This document shows, one piece after another, positions 1 through 10,408 of a stretch of 64,000 bases of DNA. The position numbers and the translations under genes were made by a program. The DNA lies in assembly GCA_029204045.2 (NCBI GenBank), contig CM055077.1:10988584-11052583 (forward strand), read 5' to 3'. Every line of letters starts with the position of its first letter. The stretch's first letter is position 1. The notes beneath the pieces are model-generated. The model was not told where the DNA came from and ran no database searches. It worked only from the letters and a program-made list of their open reading frames with translations. Source of the stretch: Tillandsia leiboldiana (taxonomy: Eukaryota > Streptophyta > Magnoliopsida > Poales > Bromeliaceae).

Positions 1-209
1 TTTTTATAAGCAAATAAAACTAAATAAAATCTACAGTTAAATACTAATTAATTAATAGCTTATAGAACTATCAAATTTAATTAAATTCAAAATTTTAATT
101 AAATTTAATGATTCAAAAAAAACTTAAGCATCAAAATTTTAAAGAATTTTTTTTATTCTTCTTTTTTTTTTAAAAAAAAAAAGAAAAAAAAAGAAAAAGG
201 AATTGAGAG
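1..209. other. AT-rich flank without genes
   Basis: AT-rich sequence with poly-A and poly-T runs. No coding potential is seen. It ends in AATTGAGAG (201-209), the left target-site copy of element A. Confidence 0.6.
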
Positions 210-295
210 GAATTTTTTTTTAAAAATAATCTTAAAATTTTTTTTAATTGTAAAAATAGGCTTCTGAAAATTTTTATTACAAAAATAGTCTTACG

Positions 296-563
296 CGGCA
301 AATGGTTTGCCGCTTTTAAAAGCGGCAAACTATTCACCGCTTTCATAAGGTTACAGGAAATTCTAAATCCTATGAAAGCGGCACATGGTTTACCGCTTTT
401 AAAAGCGGTAAATCATTTACCGCTTTTAAAAACGGTGAACGAAATGCCGCTTTTAAAAGCGGTAAACGGTTCACCGCTTTTAAAAGCGGTGAATCATTTA
501 CCGCTTTTAAAAGCGGTGAACCATTCACCGCTTTTAAAAGCGGTGAATGGTTCACCGCTTTCA
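296..563. repeat. Left palindrome array of element A
   Basis: About ten head-to-tail copies of a short palindrome with core CCGCTTTTAAAAGCGG, separated by TAAACNATTTA-like spacers that are themselves near-palindromic. One degenerate unit carries a changed flank. The same motif family recurs at the right end (4079-4124 and 4779-5032). Conceptual translations of this region (repeats of LLKAVN) are artefacts of the repeat. Confidence 0.85.
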
Positions 564-669
564 ATAAGTTAACCCTAGCCGCGCCGCCCGCACCCTCTTC
601 TTCTCTTCTTCTTCTCTCCTTCTTCTTCTTCTCCCGCTCACTCCCCCCACGCACAGTGCGACACACTAC

Positions 670-675
670 TCCCGC

Positions 676-727
<52 letters not shown>

Positions 728-770
728 CCCGCACACTACTCCCGCACCCTCTCTCTCTCTCTCTCTCTAC
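670..770. repeat. (CT)n microsatellites
   Basis: Two CT runs (about 680-723 and 749-768) lie between copies of CTACTCCCGCACA in the presumed 5' untranslated or promoter region of the PMD gene of element A. Confidence 0.9.
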
Positions 771-894
771 TCCCGTACACTACTCCCGCACACTACCGCA
801 CAATGCATTTTGGAGCTCGAGCTCTCTCTCCTTCTACTCTGAGGTACATTCTTCCCTCTAGTACTCCATGTGCTTGCAAAGTTTTGATAAATGG

Positions 895-1180
895 TATTCT
901 GTAAATGCTGTAATTACTATAAATGCTGCATGGAGGAAGAATGCTGCATGTAGGTAAATTAATATGTAAATGTAAATGTAGGTAAATTACTGCACACTAC
1001 TCCCGCATGTAGGTAAATTACTGTAAATGCTGCATGTAGGTAAATTAATATGTAAATGTAATTTATCCTTGTAAGTATTCTGTAAATGCTGCATGGAGGA
1101 AGAAAATTTTTTCTGTAAATGCTGTAATTACTGTATCCTTGTAAGTATCCTTGTAAGTATTCTGTACATGCAGATTTTTC
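895..1180. repeat. Degenerate tandem repeat around TGTAAATGCTGCATG
   Basis: Irregular copies of TGTAAATGCTGCATG, TAGGTAAATTA and CCTTGTAAGTATTCTG alternate here. No coding sense is seen. It lies upstream of the PMD gene of element A. Confidence 0.7.
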
Positions 1181-1309
1181 TGGCATTGTATCAACATTGC
1201 CAGAAAATTTTTTGAAGCATCACATGAGTAATGGAGCAGTCAGAAAAATTTACTGGATTTATTTACTTTTCAACAAATGGAACTGTGGGATCCATTAACA
1301 TAACAGTCT

Positions 1310-3599
1310 GTGGCGGGAGCATGGCCGTAAACTGAACTCGTGGACGGTGGAGCATCCGGGGGTGGTGGACCTACTACGACAGGCTGGTTTTTTCTATGTA
1401 TCTCGCCTCAGACGCATTCAGCTAGATCAGGCTCTGTTAGGCGCATTGACGGAGCGATGAAGACGCGAGACAGAGACATTCCATTTACGCCACGGCGAGA
1501 TGACAGTGACGCTGCGCGACGTGGCCATTATAGCTGGACTACGAGTTTCTGGCGAGCCTGTCACGGGACGAGCATCTGGCGACTGGCCGTATTTATGTTA
1601 TACACTTCTAGGGATGCAGCCAGATAGTATCGTCACAAGTCAGATCAAACTAGACTGGTTATTTCAGCACTTTCATCATGTCCCCCTAGATGCTCCGCCA
1701 GCCATGGTTGCAGCTGCTGCACGCGCATATATATTATATCAAATTGGATGCAGCTTGTTCCCAAACACCACTGGATATCGGGTACATCTCAAGTGGCTAC
1801 CGCTACTTGAGAATTTTGTAGAATGTGGCGGGCTAGCTTGGGGCGCAGCTACTTTGGCCCATCTATATCGTGCATTGGGGAATGCATCGATGAGGGGGAG
1901 GGCCGAGTGTTGTGCATTCGGTACTTTATTACAGGTAAAATCACTACTGTTCGCATTAGAAATATACTAATCTTAATTTTTTTCACCAGTATTATAAATA
2001 TCTGTTTTTTCTGTATAGATCTGGGCGTGGGACCATATACATATCGGCCGTCCCGACAGAGTTGGGGCTCCGCCAGATCTCGATGATTGTCCGCTCGGAT
2101 GTCGGTACGTTAAATATTTATATGTCTCGATGATTAATACAATATTTTGCATCATTGATTTTAGGTATTGTGATATAATGTCTTATCTTTTTTTTTTTTT
2201 TTTGCAGATGGAATACGAGTTTACGTTTTCAAGGGAATGTAAGAGCGACCGATATTGAGTTTTATCGGGACGAGCTTGATCAGCAGCGGGAGTCTCAAGT
2301 ACGTAAAATTTTTGTAAGTTACATACATATAGATTAATTTTAAATTTTATATTAATTAAAATTTATTAATTTTCGCAGGTTACTTGGACTCCTTATACTG
2401 AGGAGATTTTGCATGGTCTTCCACCTTTTTGTCTTGAGGACTCCGCAGTATGGCGTGCCAGGATTTGCTTGATATGCTTCCACATAGTGGAGTTACATCT
2501 ACCTGATCGAGTTTTCCGCCAGTTTGGATTAGTTCAGCATATACCAGAGCCTGTGGAGGCTATACGGCGGATTTCATCGCAGGGTAGATCGGGAGAGGAC
2601 TGGGCTATATTTCATGCTTCTTATATTCTCCGATGGACTGATCGTCTAGATCATATTGCGGAGCAGAGTGCATTCGTCGACCCAGATCCAGCACGAGCCA
2701 CCTCCTTGTATATGCAGTGGTACTGGGATATCACAAAGAGGTGGATTTCTCATCCCGTACAGCGACCTCCACTCACTTTTTTGCCGCGGGGGCATATCGA
2801 GCGAACTTTGGTAAGATCATTTAATAATTTTTTCCTTATATATTAGTAGTGGTTTATATAAAGTTCGTTTATATAAATATGTGTTATTTTATAGGTGGAA
2901 ACTCTGCGCCGTACTGTCAGGAGTCTAGGACATTTGATGGATGATCTTCCAGAGCCGTCTGGATTGATGGACGCTCTAGGATATATACGGATGGACATCG
3001 AGGGAGTCTTAGAGAGACTTCCCATATTAGCTGCTTCTGTACAACATCCAGAGCCACCTCCGGATGATATTCCCTCCACGTCCACGCCTGCATACGATTT
3101 TCCATCCGCATCCGTTCCGATTCTTCATTCCGACGTTCCCTCGACATCAGACGTCCTTCATTTCGATTTCCAGCCAGCATCACTTCATTCATATGACGTC
3201 CCATCTACATCTGAGGTACATCAGGTTGATACTTTAGTTGCGCCGATCCCTCCATCGGATGTTCCATCCACATGAGATGTTCCATCTACATCAGATGTGA
3301 GTCTAGTTGGTGCTACATATCGACGGAGGCGACGTCGCCACGATCATATTACTGCTGAGCCTGTACCTGAGACGCTGGAGGGGACGCAGTCATCAGTGCT
3401 TGACACGCAGAGGACGGATGTACTTGTCGAGGGCATCTCCATCGAGCATATTGATGAGATACATGGCATTGAGCATGTACAGCCTGAGATGGAGGATGAT
3501 GATGATGTGCCTATTCGAGCACTGGGTCGGCGGCGCGGACGCGGACGCGGAGGTAGAGGCGGACGAAAACGTGGACGGTCGCGAGGGCGTGGAGAGTAG
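1310..3599 (+). pseudogene. Plant mobile domain (PMD) gene of element A, broken by two stops
   Basis: The product resembles transposon-type PMD proteins, the family of MAIN/MAIL1, which in Arabidopsis act in the nucleus in gene and transposon silencing. Exons read as about 1310-1934, 2019-2104, 2208-2298, 2379-2810 and 2895-3599, with GT..AG borders. Motifs shared with the element B copy include HGRK, LLRQAGF, RHGEMTVTL, LPLDAP-like and YILYQIG, then MQWYWDITKRWISHP, and an Arg/Gly-rich tail. Exon lengths of 86 and 432 nt equal those of the B copy. Two in-frame stops break it: TGA at 1458-1460 where B has Trp, and TGA at 3273-3275 inside an SDVPST repeat. A start at the Met near 1500 would give a protein lacking its N-terminal part. 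A 5' coding start was not found. Confidence 0.75.
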
Positions 3600-3770
3600 T
3601 CCACATTTTTGTTAGGACATCTTGGTATTTTCATATTTCTTTTATTTGTTGCATATATCATTTTTACATTATTATATTCATTCTTTTATAATTCGGACAT
3701 TTATATTTGATGCTCAGAACATTCAGAACATTCATTTTTTTTTTTTGGTTGTGATGTGATTAATATTTTT

Positions 3771-3960
3771 GTTGTTGTGGTGTGATGTTGTGATGTTGTG
3801 TTGTGATGTTGTGTTGTGATGTTGTGATCTTGTGTTGTGATGTTGTGATCTTGTGTTGTGATGTTGTGATGTTGTGATGTTGTGATGTTGTGATATTATG
3901 ATGTTGTGTTGTGATGTTGATATATTCCTTGTTGTGATGTTGTGATTGAATTATATGGAT
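3771..3960. repeat. GTTGTGAT minisatellite
   Basis: About twenty imperfect copies of GTTGTGAT / GTTGTGTTGTGAT lie just 3' of the PMD pseudogene of element A. Confidence 0.9.
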
Positions 3961-4124
3961 GTTAAATATTGTGATTGAGTTATTTGGATGTCAAATGTTG
4001 TGATTTGAAATGTATTATTTGGAAATTGTATTAATGGGGTTTTTTTATGTGAAGTGTGGCTGTGGAGTAAAAAGCATGAAAAGAGGCAAATGGATTGCCT
4101 CTTTTAAAAGAGGCAAACCATTTG

Positions 4125-4778
4125 GGGGATTTTTTAAAAATAACCCTATAACAATTAGAAATTTGGGAAATAACTCTCCCAAATTTAATTTTGCAAAAAT
4201 AACCCTGCTTTTGCCACCTCAGCGCCACGGAGGAGAGAGGAACTGAAGACGCTGAAGCGTTCAGCGCCTTCACAAAAATCCTGTGAAGGCGCTGAATGGA
4301 TCAGCGCCTTTAACATTTAAGTTAAAGACGCTGAATGGTTCAGCGTCTTTAAGATTATACTAAAGACGCTAATCCACTCAGCGCCTTTACAGAACTTAAC
4401 CAAAAATGACCAAGTCCTCAACTTGTAGCGTGGCCAAGTCCCCCAACTTGTAGCTTGGCCAAGTCCCCAAGTCCTGTGCGGAAGGCGCTGAATAAAACAG
4501 CGCCTTTAGCAAAGACGCATGAAGGCGCTGATTCATTCGGCGCCTTCACAGTTTTTTGTGAAGGCGCTGATCCATTCAGCGCCTTCATATTGAAGGCGCT
4601 GATCCATTCAGCGCCTTCACAGGTTTTTTGTGAAGGCGCTGAACGCTTCAGCGTCTTCAGTTCCTCTCTCTTCCGTGGCGCTGAGGTGGCAAAAGTAGGG
4701 TTATTTTTGCAAAATTAAATTTGGGAGGGTTATTTTCCAAATTTCCAATTGTTATAGGGTTATTTTTAAAAAATTCCC
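4125..4778. mobile_element. 654-bp non-autonomous MULE nested in element A
   Basis: The element is bounded by the perfect 9-bp duplication AACCATTTG (4116-4124 and 4779-4787). Its ends are long inverted repeats: GGGGATTTTTTAAAAATAACCC on the left, and the right end reverse-complemented is the same with one mismatch. The inverted similarity continues inward through the GCGCCACGGA motif. The body is an array of palindromes of the type AAGGCGCTGA..TCAGCGCCTT and has no gene. The terminal sequence and palindromes match those of element B, so this is probably a small relative mobilised by a B-type transposase. It interrupts the right palindrome array of element A. Confidence 0.85.
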
Positions 4779-4787
4779 AACCATTTG

Positions 4788-5032
4788 CCTCTTTTAAAAG
4801 AAGTAAATGGTTTGCCTCTTTTAAAAGAGGCAAATGGATTGCCGCTTTTAAAAGAGGCAAACCATTTGCCGCTTTTAAAATCCATTTGCCGCTTTCAAAA
4901 GCGGCAATCTATTTGCCTCTTTTAAAAGAGGTAAATGGTTTGCCTCTTTTACGGGACTAGAGAAAATTTCAGAAAGCGGTAAACCATTTGCCGCTTTCTT
5001 GAAAAGCGGCAAATGGATTACCGTTTTTGGGA
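4788..5032. repeat. Right palindrome array of element A (distal part)
   Basis: Palindromes with cores CCTCTTTTAAAAGAGG and CCGCTTTTAAAAGCGG continue after the nested element. The array ends at an ATTTTTGTAATA motif that mirrors ATTACAAAAATAGTC at the left end. Confidence 0.75.
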
Positions 5033-5083
5033 GACTATTTTTGTAATATAGAATGTTATGGTGGTTAGTTTTGTAAATACCCC

Positions 5084-5105
5084 AATTGAGAGTTCAAGCT
5101 CAGTC

Positions 5106-5136
<31 letters not shown>

Positions 5137-5180
5137 AAAAAGAAAAAAGAATTGAGAGTCCAAGCTCAGTCACTTACGAT
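5084..5180. repeat. Duplicated target flank AATTGAGAG..CAAGCTCAGTCACTTA
   Basis: The sequence AATTGAGAGTTCAAGCTCAG, followed by TCACTTA and a poly-A stretch, is repeated about 67 bp later as AATTGAGAGTCCAAGCTCAG. The first AATTGAGAG is the right target-site copy of element A. The tandem duplication means the family-wide target was already partly repeated. Confidence 0.6.
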
Positions 5181-5299
5181 GGATCGATCGAGTTCATCTA
5201 TTTAAAGGTTCGAACGGACGGACCTGCTCCAATGAGACCCGCGACGACGTCATCTTGTTCGACCTTTTGGAACTCCTAACGTCATCATCTTCTCCTCCG

Positions 5300-5664
5300 C
5301 AGAGGACGAAGGACGAGGTATGGTTTCTCTCCCTCCACTGTATGTTTTTGACCTTGGTTCGTACTTAATTCTTTAATTTTTTTCTTCTCGTTCTTGATAT
5401 TTTTAATTTGATTGAATTCATCTATTTTAATCTACTTAATATATTTGTCTCCAATGTGCGTTGGGGGGTTCGCTAGCTCGATCTCTAATTAGTTTCTTGA
5501 TTAAATTCTTTAATTGATTAATTTAAATTCGTAATTTCTTTGATTGCATGGTTTTAATTTGTGGAATTATATATATATTGTAAGGTGGTATGTTGATTAA
5601 TGCATGAGTTGTTCGCATTAACAACGGTTAAATGTGATCTATTTCTTGATCCCTAGCTAGCTAG
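5300..5664 (+). other. Probable 5' untranslated region and leader intron of the NAC gene
   Basis: A candidate donor follows GAGGACGAAGGACGAG near 5317 (GTATGG). A candidate acceptor CTAGCTAGAG lies near 5664, just before AAGAAGAAGAAGTGGCATGG. The AT-rich, stop-filled sequence between looks intronic. This is inference from splice motifs only. Confidence 0.4.
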
Positions 5665-5682
5665 AGAAGAAGAAGAAGTGGC

Positions 5683-6857
5683 ATGGCGATGCCGGCCGGG
5701 TGCAAGTACACGCCCGGGGAGGAGTTTCTGGTGGGAAAGGTGCTGAGGAAGAGGGTGCGCGGGGAGCCGCTGGATTATGCTGCCGCCGACTGCATCAGGG
5801 AAGCCGACGTATACGCCGACGACCCGGCGCGGCTCACCGCTCTCTTCCCGCCCACGAATCGAGGACCCCACGAGTGGTTCTTCTTCAGCTGGTGCAAAGT
5901 CAAGAAGAAGGGCAAGAAAGACGGAGGCCGAGGGCGCGGGATGGGAGTCAAGAAGAAGAGGTGGAGGAAGGAGAGGACGGTGCGCGGGGCCGGCGGCGTA
6001 GAGATCGGGCAGTGGAGATCCACGCAGGCTGTCAAGGACGTGATTCAAATCGACGGCTCGGGCTGTCCCGTCGCGATCGGATACCATCAGAATTTCGCGA
6101 CATCAAGAAGCAAAAGTCCGATTGGCTAATGGAGGAGTACGGCATCCACCCGTCCTCCGACGGAGCCGAGGCTGCGGATGATAAGGAGCTGGTGATCTGC
6201 AAGATCTACAAGACGCCCGCTGCAAGACGCGCCGAGGCGAAACAATCTACAGCCCCGACTGCCCTTCCACCGCCGGTGCTGCAGGTACTGTCGCCGCAGC
6301 TTCGACCTTCCCTGCAGCCTAAACTTTGGTCTGCACTACCGCCCCTACTGCCCACTTCTTGGCCCAATCTGTCGCCGACTTCTTCTTGGCCCGAACAGCA
6401 GCCGCCTCCTCCTGAGTCTGGAACGCTGTCTCTGTCGATGGTGCCGCCGCTACTTTCTGCGCAGCTAGACATGCCATGGCACGACAGCATGATGGCCGTA
6501 GGCATCCCTACACCCTTTTGCCCTCTTGATCGAGATTGGCCTGATGTTCCACATGGTGCAGTGGTTTTTCCGGAGCTTTACGAAGCAGTCGCACCCTTCT
6601 TTACCTGCTCCTCCGTCTCCTCCGGTGTACAGCAGGTGGAGGATGAAGATCAGGAGGAGGATCTTAGGGCGTTCCTTCCATCTGTTCTTACGGAGCGGCC
6701 CCAGGCGTTGTCCGACCATGCGCACAATCCAGACGAGTTCTTCTTCGGCATGATCGAGGATGGCTTCCCGTTTGGCGAGATGCCCACCATCGTCGACGAC
6801 TGCTTGATGATCGATGACAGCTTCAACTTTTTGGACAGTGGATATTTAGTTATGTAA
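5683..6857 (+). pseudogene. NAC-domain transcription factor with a frameshift inside the NAC domain
   Basis: The N-terminal frame, starting at ATG 5683, carries NAC subdomains A to D: PGEEFLVGKVLRKR, DVYADDPARL, EWFFFSW, then a basic KKKRWRKE stretch and QWRSTQAVKDV. It stops at 6129. The conserved subdomain E (KKQKSDWLMEEYGI) and the C-terminal part lie in another frame that runs to the TAA at 6855-6857. The switch falls at AATTTCGCGACATC near 6090; one missing base explains it. The C-terminal region is rich in Pro, Ser and acidic residues, as in NAC activation domains. NAC proteins are plant-specific nuclear regulators. Either this is a recent pseudogene or the base is a sequence error; the otherwise intact frames favour a young change. 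Confidence 0.75.
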
Positions 6858-7350
6858 CTATGGTTCTTACTTATGTATGTATATATATATATATATGTAT
6901 ATAACTATACCAATTTTGATCATCCTCAATTTTGATTATTTGTCTTCTGGATGTATCTCGATCATTTGCAATTAATTTGTTGGGAGCATGGAATTAGCGT
7001 GCCTGCGTGCGTGCGTGTGATATTAATTCTAAGTAAAGTGTATGTTGCAATAATTAATTCATTGTTGAGCTGATAATGATAGAAGAGAAAATTAGTTTTA
7101 TAAGTTCTCCAACAGTTGAATTGATTGGATATGTGTGCATTGCATGGATACAACTCTCTCTTTGTATGCTCGATCTGGCACTTACTCTATTAATGTATGC
7201 TTTGCATTGCTCTTTTGTGTTTTGCATGTGCAATTAATGCTATGTCCATAAATCTTTGCCTGGACCTGGTGCACCATTAATTTAAAACCTATGCACTGTA
7301 CTGTCCCATCCTATATTTATTTTATAATTCCAACACTTCTTTTATATATA
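6858..7350. other. Intergenic region 3' of the NAC gene
   Basis: AT-rich, with a short TA microsatellite at about 6880-6898. No coding exon or RNA gene is evident. Confidence 0.5.
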
Positions 7351-7382
7351 CTAGTGAAGGCCCGCGCTGCGCTGCGCCGCGG
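7351..7382 (-). other. Helitron-like 3' terminal hairpin and CTAG end
   Basis: On the minus strand the order is a GC-rich stem-loop of about 22 nt, CCTTCA, then CTAG and a T-rich target. Confidence 0.6.
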
Positions 7383-7879
7383 GTATAATTTCTTTAATAA
7401 ATATTATTTTTTATTTTATTTTTTTCGTTAACTATTATGTAATTTATAAAATAACCTTGTAGTCCATCAACACAGGTATAGAAGAAAAGGCAGATAAATA
7501 AAAAGGAATATAAGTAAACTACGCAGAAATAACCTTGTAGTAGTCAAGCAATTCCAGTTTCAATTTCCAGTACAATAATCTACTAACAAACTCAGCCAAC
7601 CTCAACCAGTGCCAACTTCGCACATTGTCAAAAGGCAACGCAATAATCTACCGAGTTCATCCAGAGTTAACAGGCAGGAAAAATAATAAATGTTTACGGA
7701 ACTCAAAAGATCAAATATAGCCAAGGAGATGTTAAGCAAAAAACAAAAGGTGAGAAGAGAAGAAGAGACAAATGTAGCTTAGAAAGAAAAGAAGAGTAAA
7801 TTTTAGATACATAAACAACAAAGAGAATTGACACATTTCATGAGAGGAACGCAGCTTGCAGAGAAGAGAAGAATAGGAA

Positions 7880-8090
7880 AAAACTTACAAATTGACAATA
7901 GAATCCATTTTGTATTTGGGGAACGACAACAACATTTACAAATGATTAGCAAAGTGCGGTAACATTCACGAACTTACAAACTTACAAAATGAAATAAACT
8001 TACAAATTGACAATAGAATCCACTTTGCATTTGGGGAACGACAACAACATTTACAAATGATTAGCAAAGTGCGGTAACATTCACATTCGA
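7880..8090. repeat. Tandem duplication of about 114 bp
   Basis: The segment beginning AAACTTACAAATTGACAATA and ending GCAAAGTGCGGTAACATTCA occurs twice (about 7883-7972 and 7997-8085) with few differences. Confidence 0.85.
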
Positions 8091-8217
8091 AAACTATACT
8101 AAATGGAGGTTGGGCAATATATTTTAGGATTAAATAAAATTTTTTCGGATCAAATGTAAGTTGGGTAACTTATTTCTTTTGTATTTGCCAACCAGGAACA
8201 GTTCAGCAGAATTAGAA

Positions 8218-8370
8218 TCAATAGTAGCCGGGAGAAGAAGCAGCATCAGTAGTTGGAAGCACCAGTAGTTGCAGCAGCTGGTTTTTGATCAATTCTTCAA
8301 TTTTATCATCATCTTCTTTTTGTTCTTCTCGTCCTTGTATTCTGTCACCAGCAGCAGGTAGAGAAGCACC
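8218..8370 (-). pseudogene. Last exon of an unrecognised gene (captured fragment)
   Basis: On the minus strand an acceptor TTTGCAG at 8371-8373 opens a frame of about 50 codons, with GREEQKEDDDKIEELI and LLQLLVLPTTDAASS, ending at the TGA at 8218-8220. The acidic-helical composition looks coding but I do not recognise the family. It lies 3' of the PPR fragment on the same strand. Confidence 0.4.
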
Positions 8371-8389
8371 CTGCAAAGTAAGTTAAAAA

Positions 8390-9300
8390 TAATTTCAGTG
8401 ATTTCATCTAAAGTAATTTTGTAAATATAAGGATCAAATTTTCATATATTTGGAGATAACAGTTCTTTGTTCAGGAAGTGATGCACTCAAAAGAATCTGA
8501 AGTTTAGCATGTTATTAAAAATTGTTTAGTTTGTTGTTTAGTAGGTGATGCAGAAAGAGGACCAGTTCTGTTTTTTGTTTCGGGGTACTTGTTGAAGCAG
8601 TCCACTTTATATGCAATAAAACATCAAGAAAGTTTAATTACCATATACTAAAGGGAACCATGAAAAAAATTTAATTGAGCAGAATAAAATTTTATCTCTA
8701 ACAACTTGCCAACTATTCAATTTTTCCACATAAATTAGGATCCAAGGCTGCAATTCCAATTTCACAAATAAAAGTTGATTTCAAAGAAGTTTAAATTTTC
8801 ATTCTTCTGGCAGTTTAAAATTGATTTCAGTCATTTGATCTAAAGTAATTCTGCAAATATTATAAAAATGCAAATATAAGGATTAAACTTCAACATATTT
8901 GGAGATAACAGTTTCTTGTTTAGGCAATTCTGTGTAATAGTTTTGCTGGTTTTGGGCTAAAGTTTTGAAAATTATGGAACAGTTATAGCACATTACAGTT
9001 AGATAATCGAATGAGTTTTCAGCTAAACAGTAAAGAAGTTTGGAAGCATTCAATGAGGGAATTTGTAAGATAGGATTGAAAAATAAATAAATAAATAAAC
9101 TGTTAGTACATCTACACAAAGAGGACCAGTTCTGTTCTTTGTTTCGGGGTAGTTGTTGAAGCAGTCCACTTTATATGCAATAGAACATGAAGAAAATTTT
9201 ATTAGCATATACTAAAGGGAACCATGAAAAGAAATTAATTGAGTAGAATAAAATTTTACCTCTAACAACTTGGTAACTATTCAATTTTTCCACATAAATT
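8390..9300. repeat. Large direct duplication
   Basis: The segment 8393-8738 recurs at about 8826-9300, including GAGGACCAGTTCTGTT, GAAGCAGTCCACTTTATATG and CTATTCAATTTTTCCACATA. The second copy has about 100 extra bases and continues into the PPR fragment, so the first may be a copy of the PPR 3' flank. Confidence 0.75.
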
Positions 9301-9770
9301 ACTTTTCTTATCTCTATTACTTCTTCCCAATTCCTTTCTGCAGCATAAACATTGGAGAGCAATGAGTACACCCCTAGATCATCAGGATTCAGGTTTAGAA
9401 TTTTTTCTGCTATATATTGTCCAAGCTCCAATGTTTTATGATTGAGACACCCAGAAAGAAGAGCGACCTACACTGCGATTCCTGGCTCAATCACCATTGA
9501 TTTGGTTAGCTCGTGAGAGCTAGCAATCATAGTGTTCCAGGAGATCAAGTCTCTTGAACTAATCCGATCAAAAAGGGCACGGACACTTATTAAGGAACCA
9601 CATTTTGAATACATGTCAATAACTGCAGTACCCGACATGCTTTGAAATTCAAGCCTTCGTTGGATGAAACAATGGATTGACTTACCCAATTTCAAAAATC
9701 CAATTTGAGCAGAAGCTAGAATGGCACTCACAAGTGCAACCAAATCAGGCTCTAGCCCACAATTTTGCAT
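9260..9770 (-). pseudogene. PPR protein fragment (PLS type, with E-motif)
   Basis: Plant PPR proteins bind organellar RNA in chloroplasts or mitochondria. The minus-strand frame shows PPR signatures: GLEPDLVALVSAILASAQIG, GTAVIDMYSKCGSL, LFDRISSRDLISWNTMI, then VALLSGCLNHKTLELGQYIA and NPDDLGVYSLLSNVYAAERNW typical of the E region. An in-frame TAG lies at 9468-9470, and the repeats expected between the WNTMI unit and the E region are mostly missing, so there is an internal deletion. A donor GTAAAA follows at 9259. It is a broken, truncated copy, and one of several unrelated fragments in this strand and interval. Confidence 0.75.
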
Positions 9771-10164
9771 GAATGTTCTCCAATTACTGCTCCTTAAAAG
9801 ACCTGTTTACGATGTAATGTCACACTTAAATGATAAAGTGCGTCCTCCCTCACATATTATTCCTTTAAGGACATTATTTTTAGAGCACACAAGTTACAGG
9901 TAGATTCCCTAATTAATGTTTTTTTGTATTTGTCTTATAAGCCCATTCATTTTCCATCTTGAGGGAAGTATTGCACTCCCTACATATTGATTGGGGTTCT
10001 GAGTTGATGCTATTAGAATAAGCACAGTATTTGAGATCAAAATACAGCATTGCAACCAAGAAAACCTGTGAGCATGAAGTCTCCGATCAAACAATCCAAT
10101 TTACAAAGACTTAATAAGCATATGCATAAATAAGCATAGAATTAGTCCAAGAGATGAAAACTCA

Positions 10165-10203
10165 CTATTTCTTGAGAGCGACATATGAGTTTAACTCTTT
10201 AAC
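10165..10203 (-). pseudogene. NPSN-type SNARE fragment, exon c
   Basis: Acceptor CTTTGCAG at 10204-10206 opens VKELNSYVALKK, followed at once by TAG (10165-10167). It continues the reading frame of the exon at 10315-10408. In full-length novel plant SNAREs this sequence lies mid-protein, so the copy is truncated here. Confidence 0.6.
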
Positions 10204-10314
10204 CTGCAAAGAAGTCAACCTTCCAATTAGTAGAACATAAAGTTACAAATAGAACTACTAAAGAAGATGTCAGAGTAGACCTTTTAGATACTATATAATT
10301 TTATGAAATAATAC

Positions 10315-10408
10315 CATTGATTGTTTTTTATCGTACATCATTTTGACGGTTTCACGAGTATTTCTGCTCTCCTCCTCCTTCATCACTCTTTCAAACTCTT
10401 TGATAAGT
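10315..10408 (-). pseudogene. NPSN-type SNARE fragment, exon b
   Basis: Bounded by acceptor TTTTCTAG (10409-10411) and donor GTATTA (10313-10314). It encodes LIKEFERVMKEEESRN.. and YDKKQSM, matching the N-terminal helical part of novel plant SNARE (NPSN13-like) proteins, which act in membrane fusion, especially at the cell plate. Only a short internal piece is present. Confidence 0.6.

Larger units (their letters stand above)
210..5083 (+). mobile_element. MULE element A carrying a plant mobile domain gene
   Basis: The element is flanked by a perfect 9-bp direct duplication AATTGAGAG at 201-209 and 5084-5092, the size made by Mutator-like elements. The ends are weakly inverted: both contain ATTACAAAAATAGTCT-like sequence followed by arrays of small palindromes with core CCGCTTTTAAAAGCGG (296-563 and 4079-5032). 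Inside is a PMD gene (1310-3599) but no transposase. The right array is split by a nested 654-bp element. I infer a non-autonomous or decayed MULE moved in trans, probably by a relative of element B. The outermost bases match poorly, so the exact ends are less certain than the duplication. Confidence 0.7.

Noticed and set aside
296..563. CRISPR-like repeat-spacer array
   Set aside because: Repeats are palindromic transposon ends in a plant genome with no cas genes; spacers are near-identical and palindromic.
370..666. Open frames with repeated LLKAVN/SPLLKAVN residues on both strands
   Set aside because: They are translations of the palindrome array of element A and occur on both strands because the repeat is its own reverse complement.
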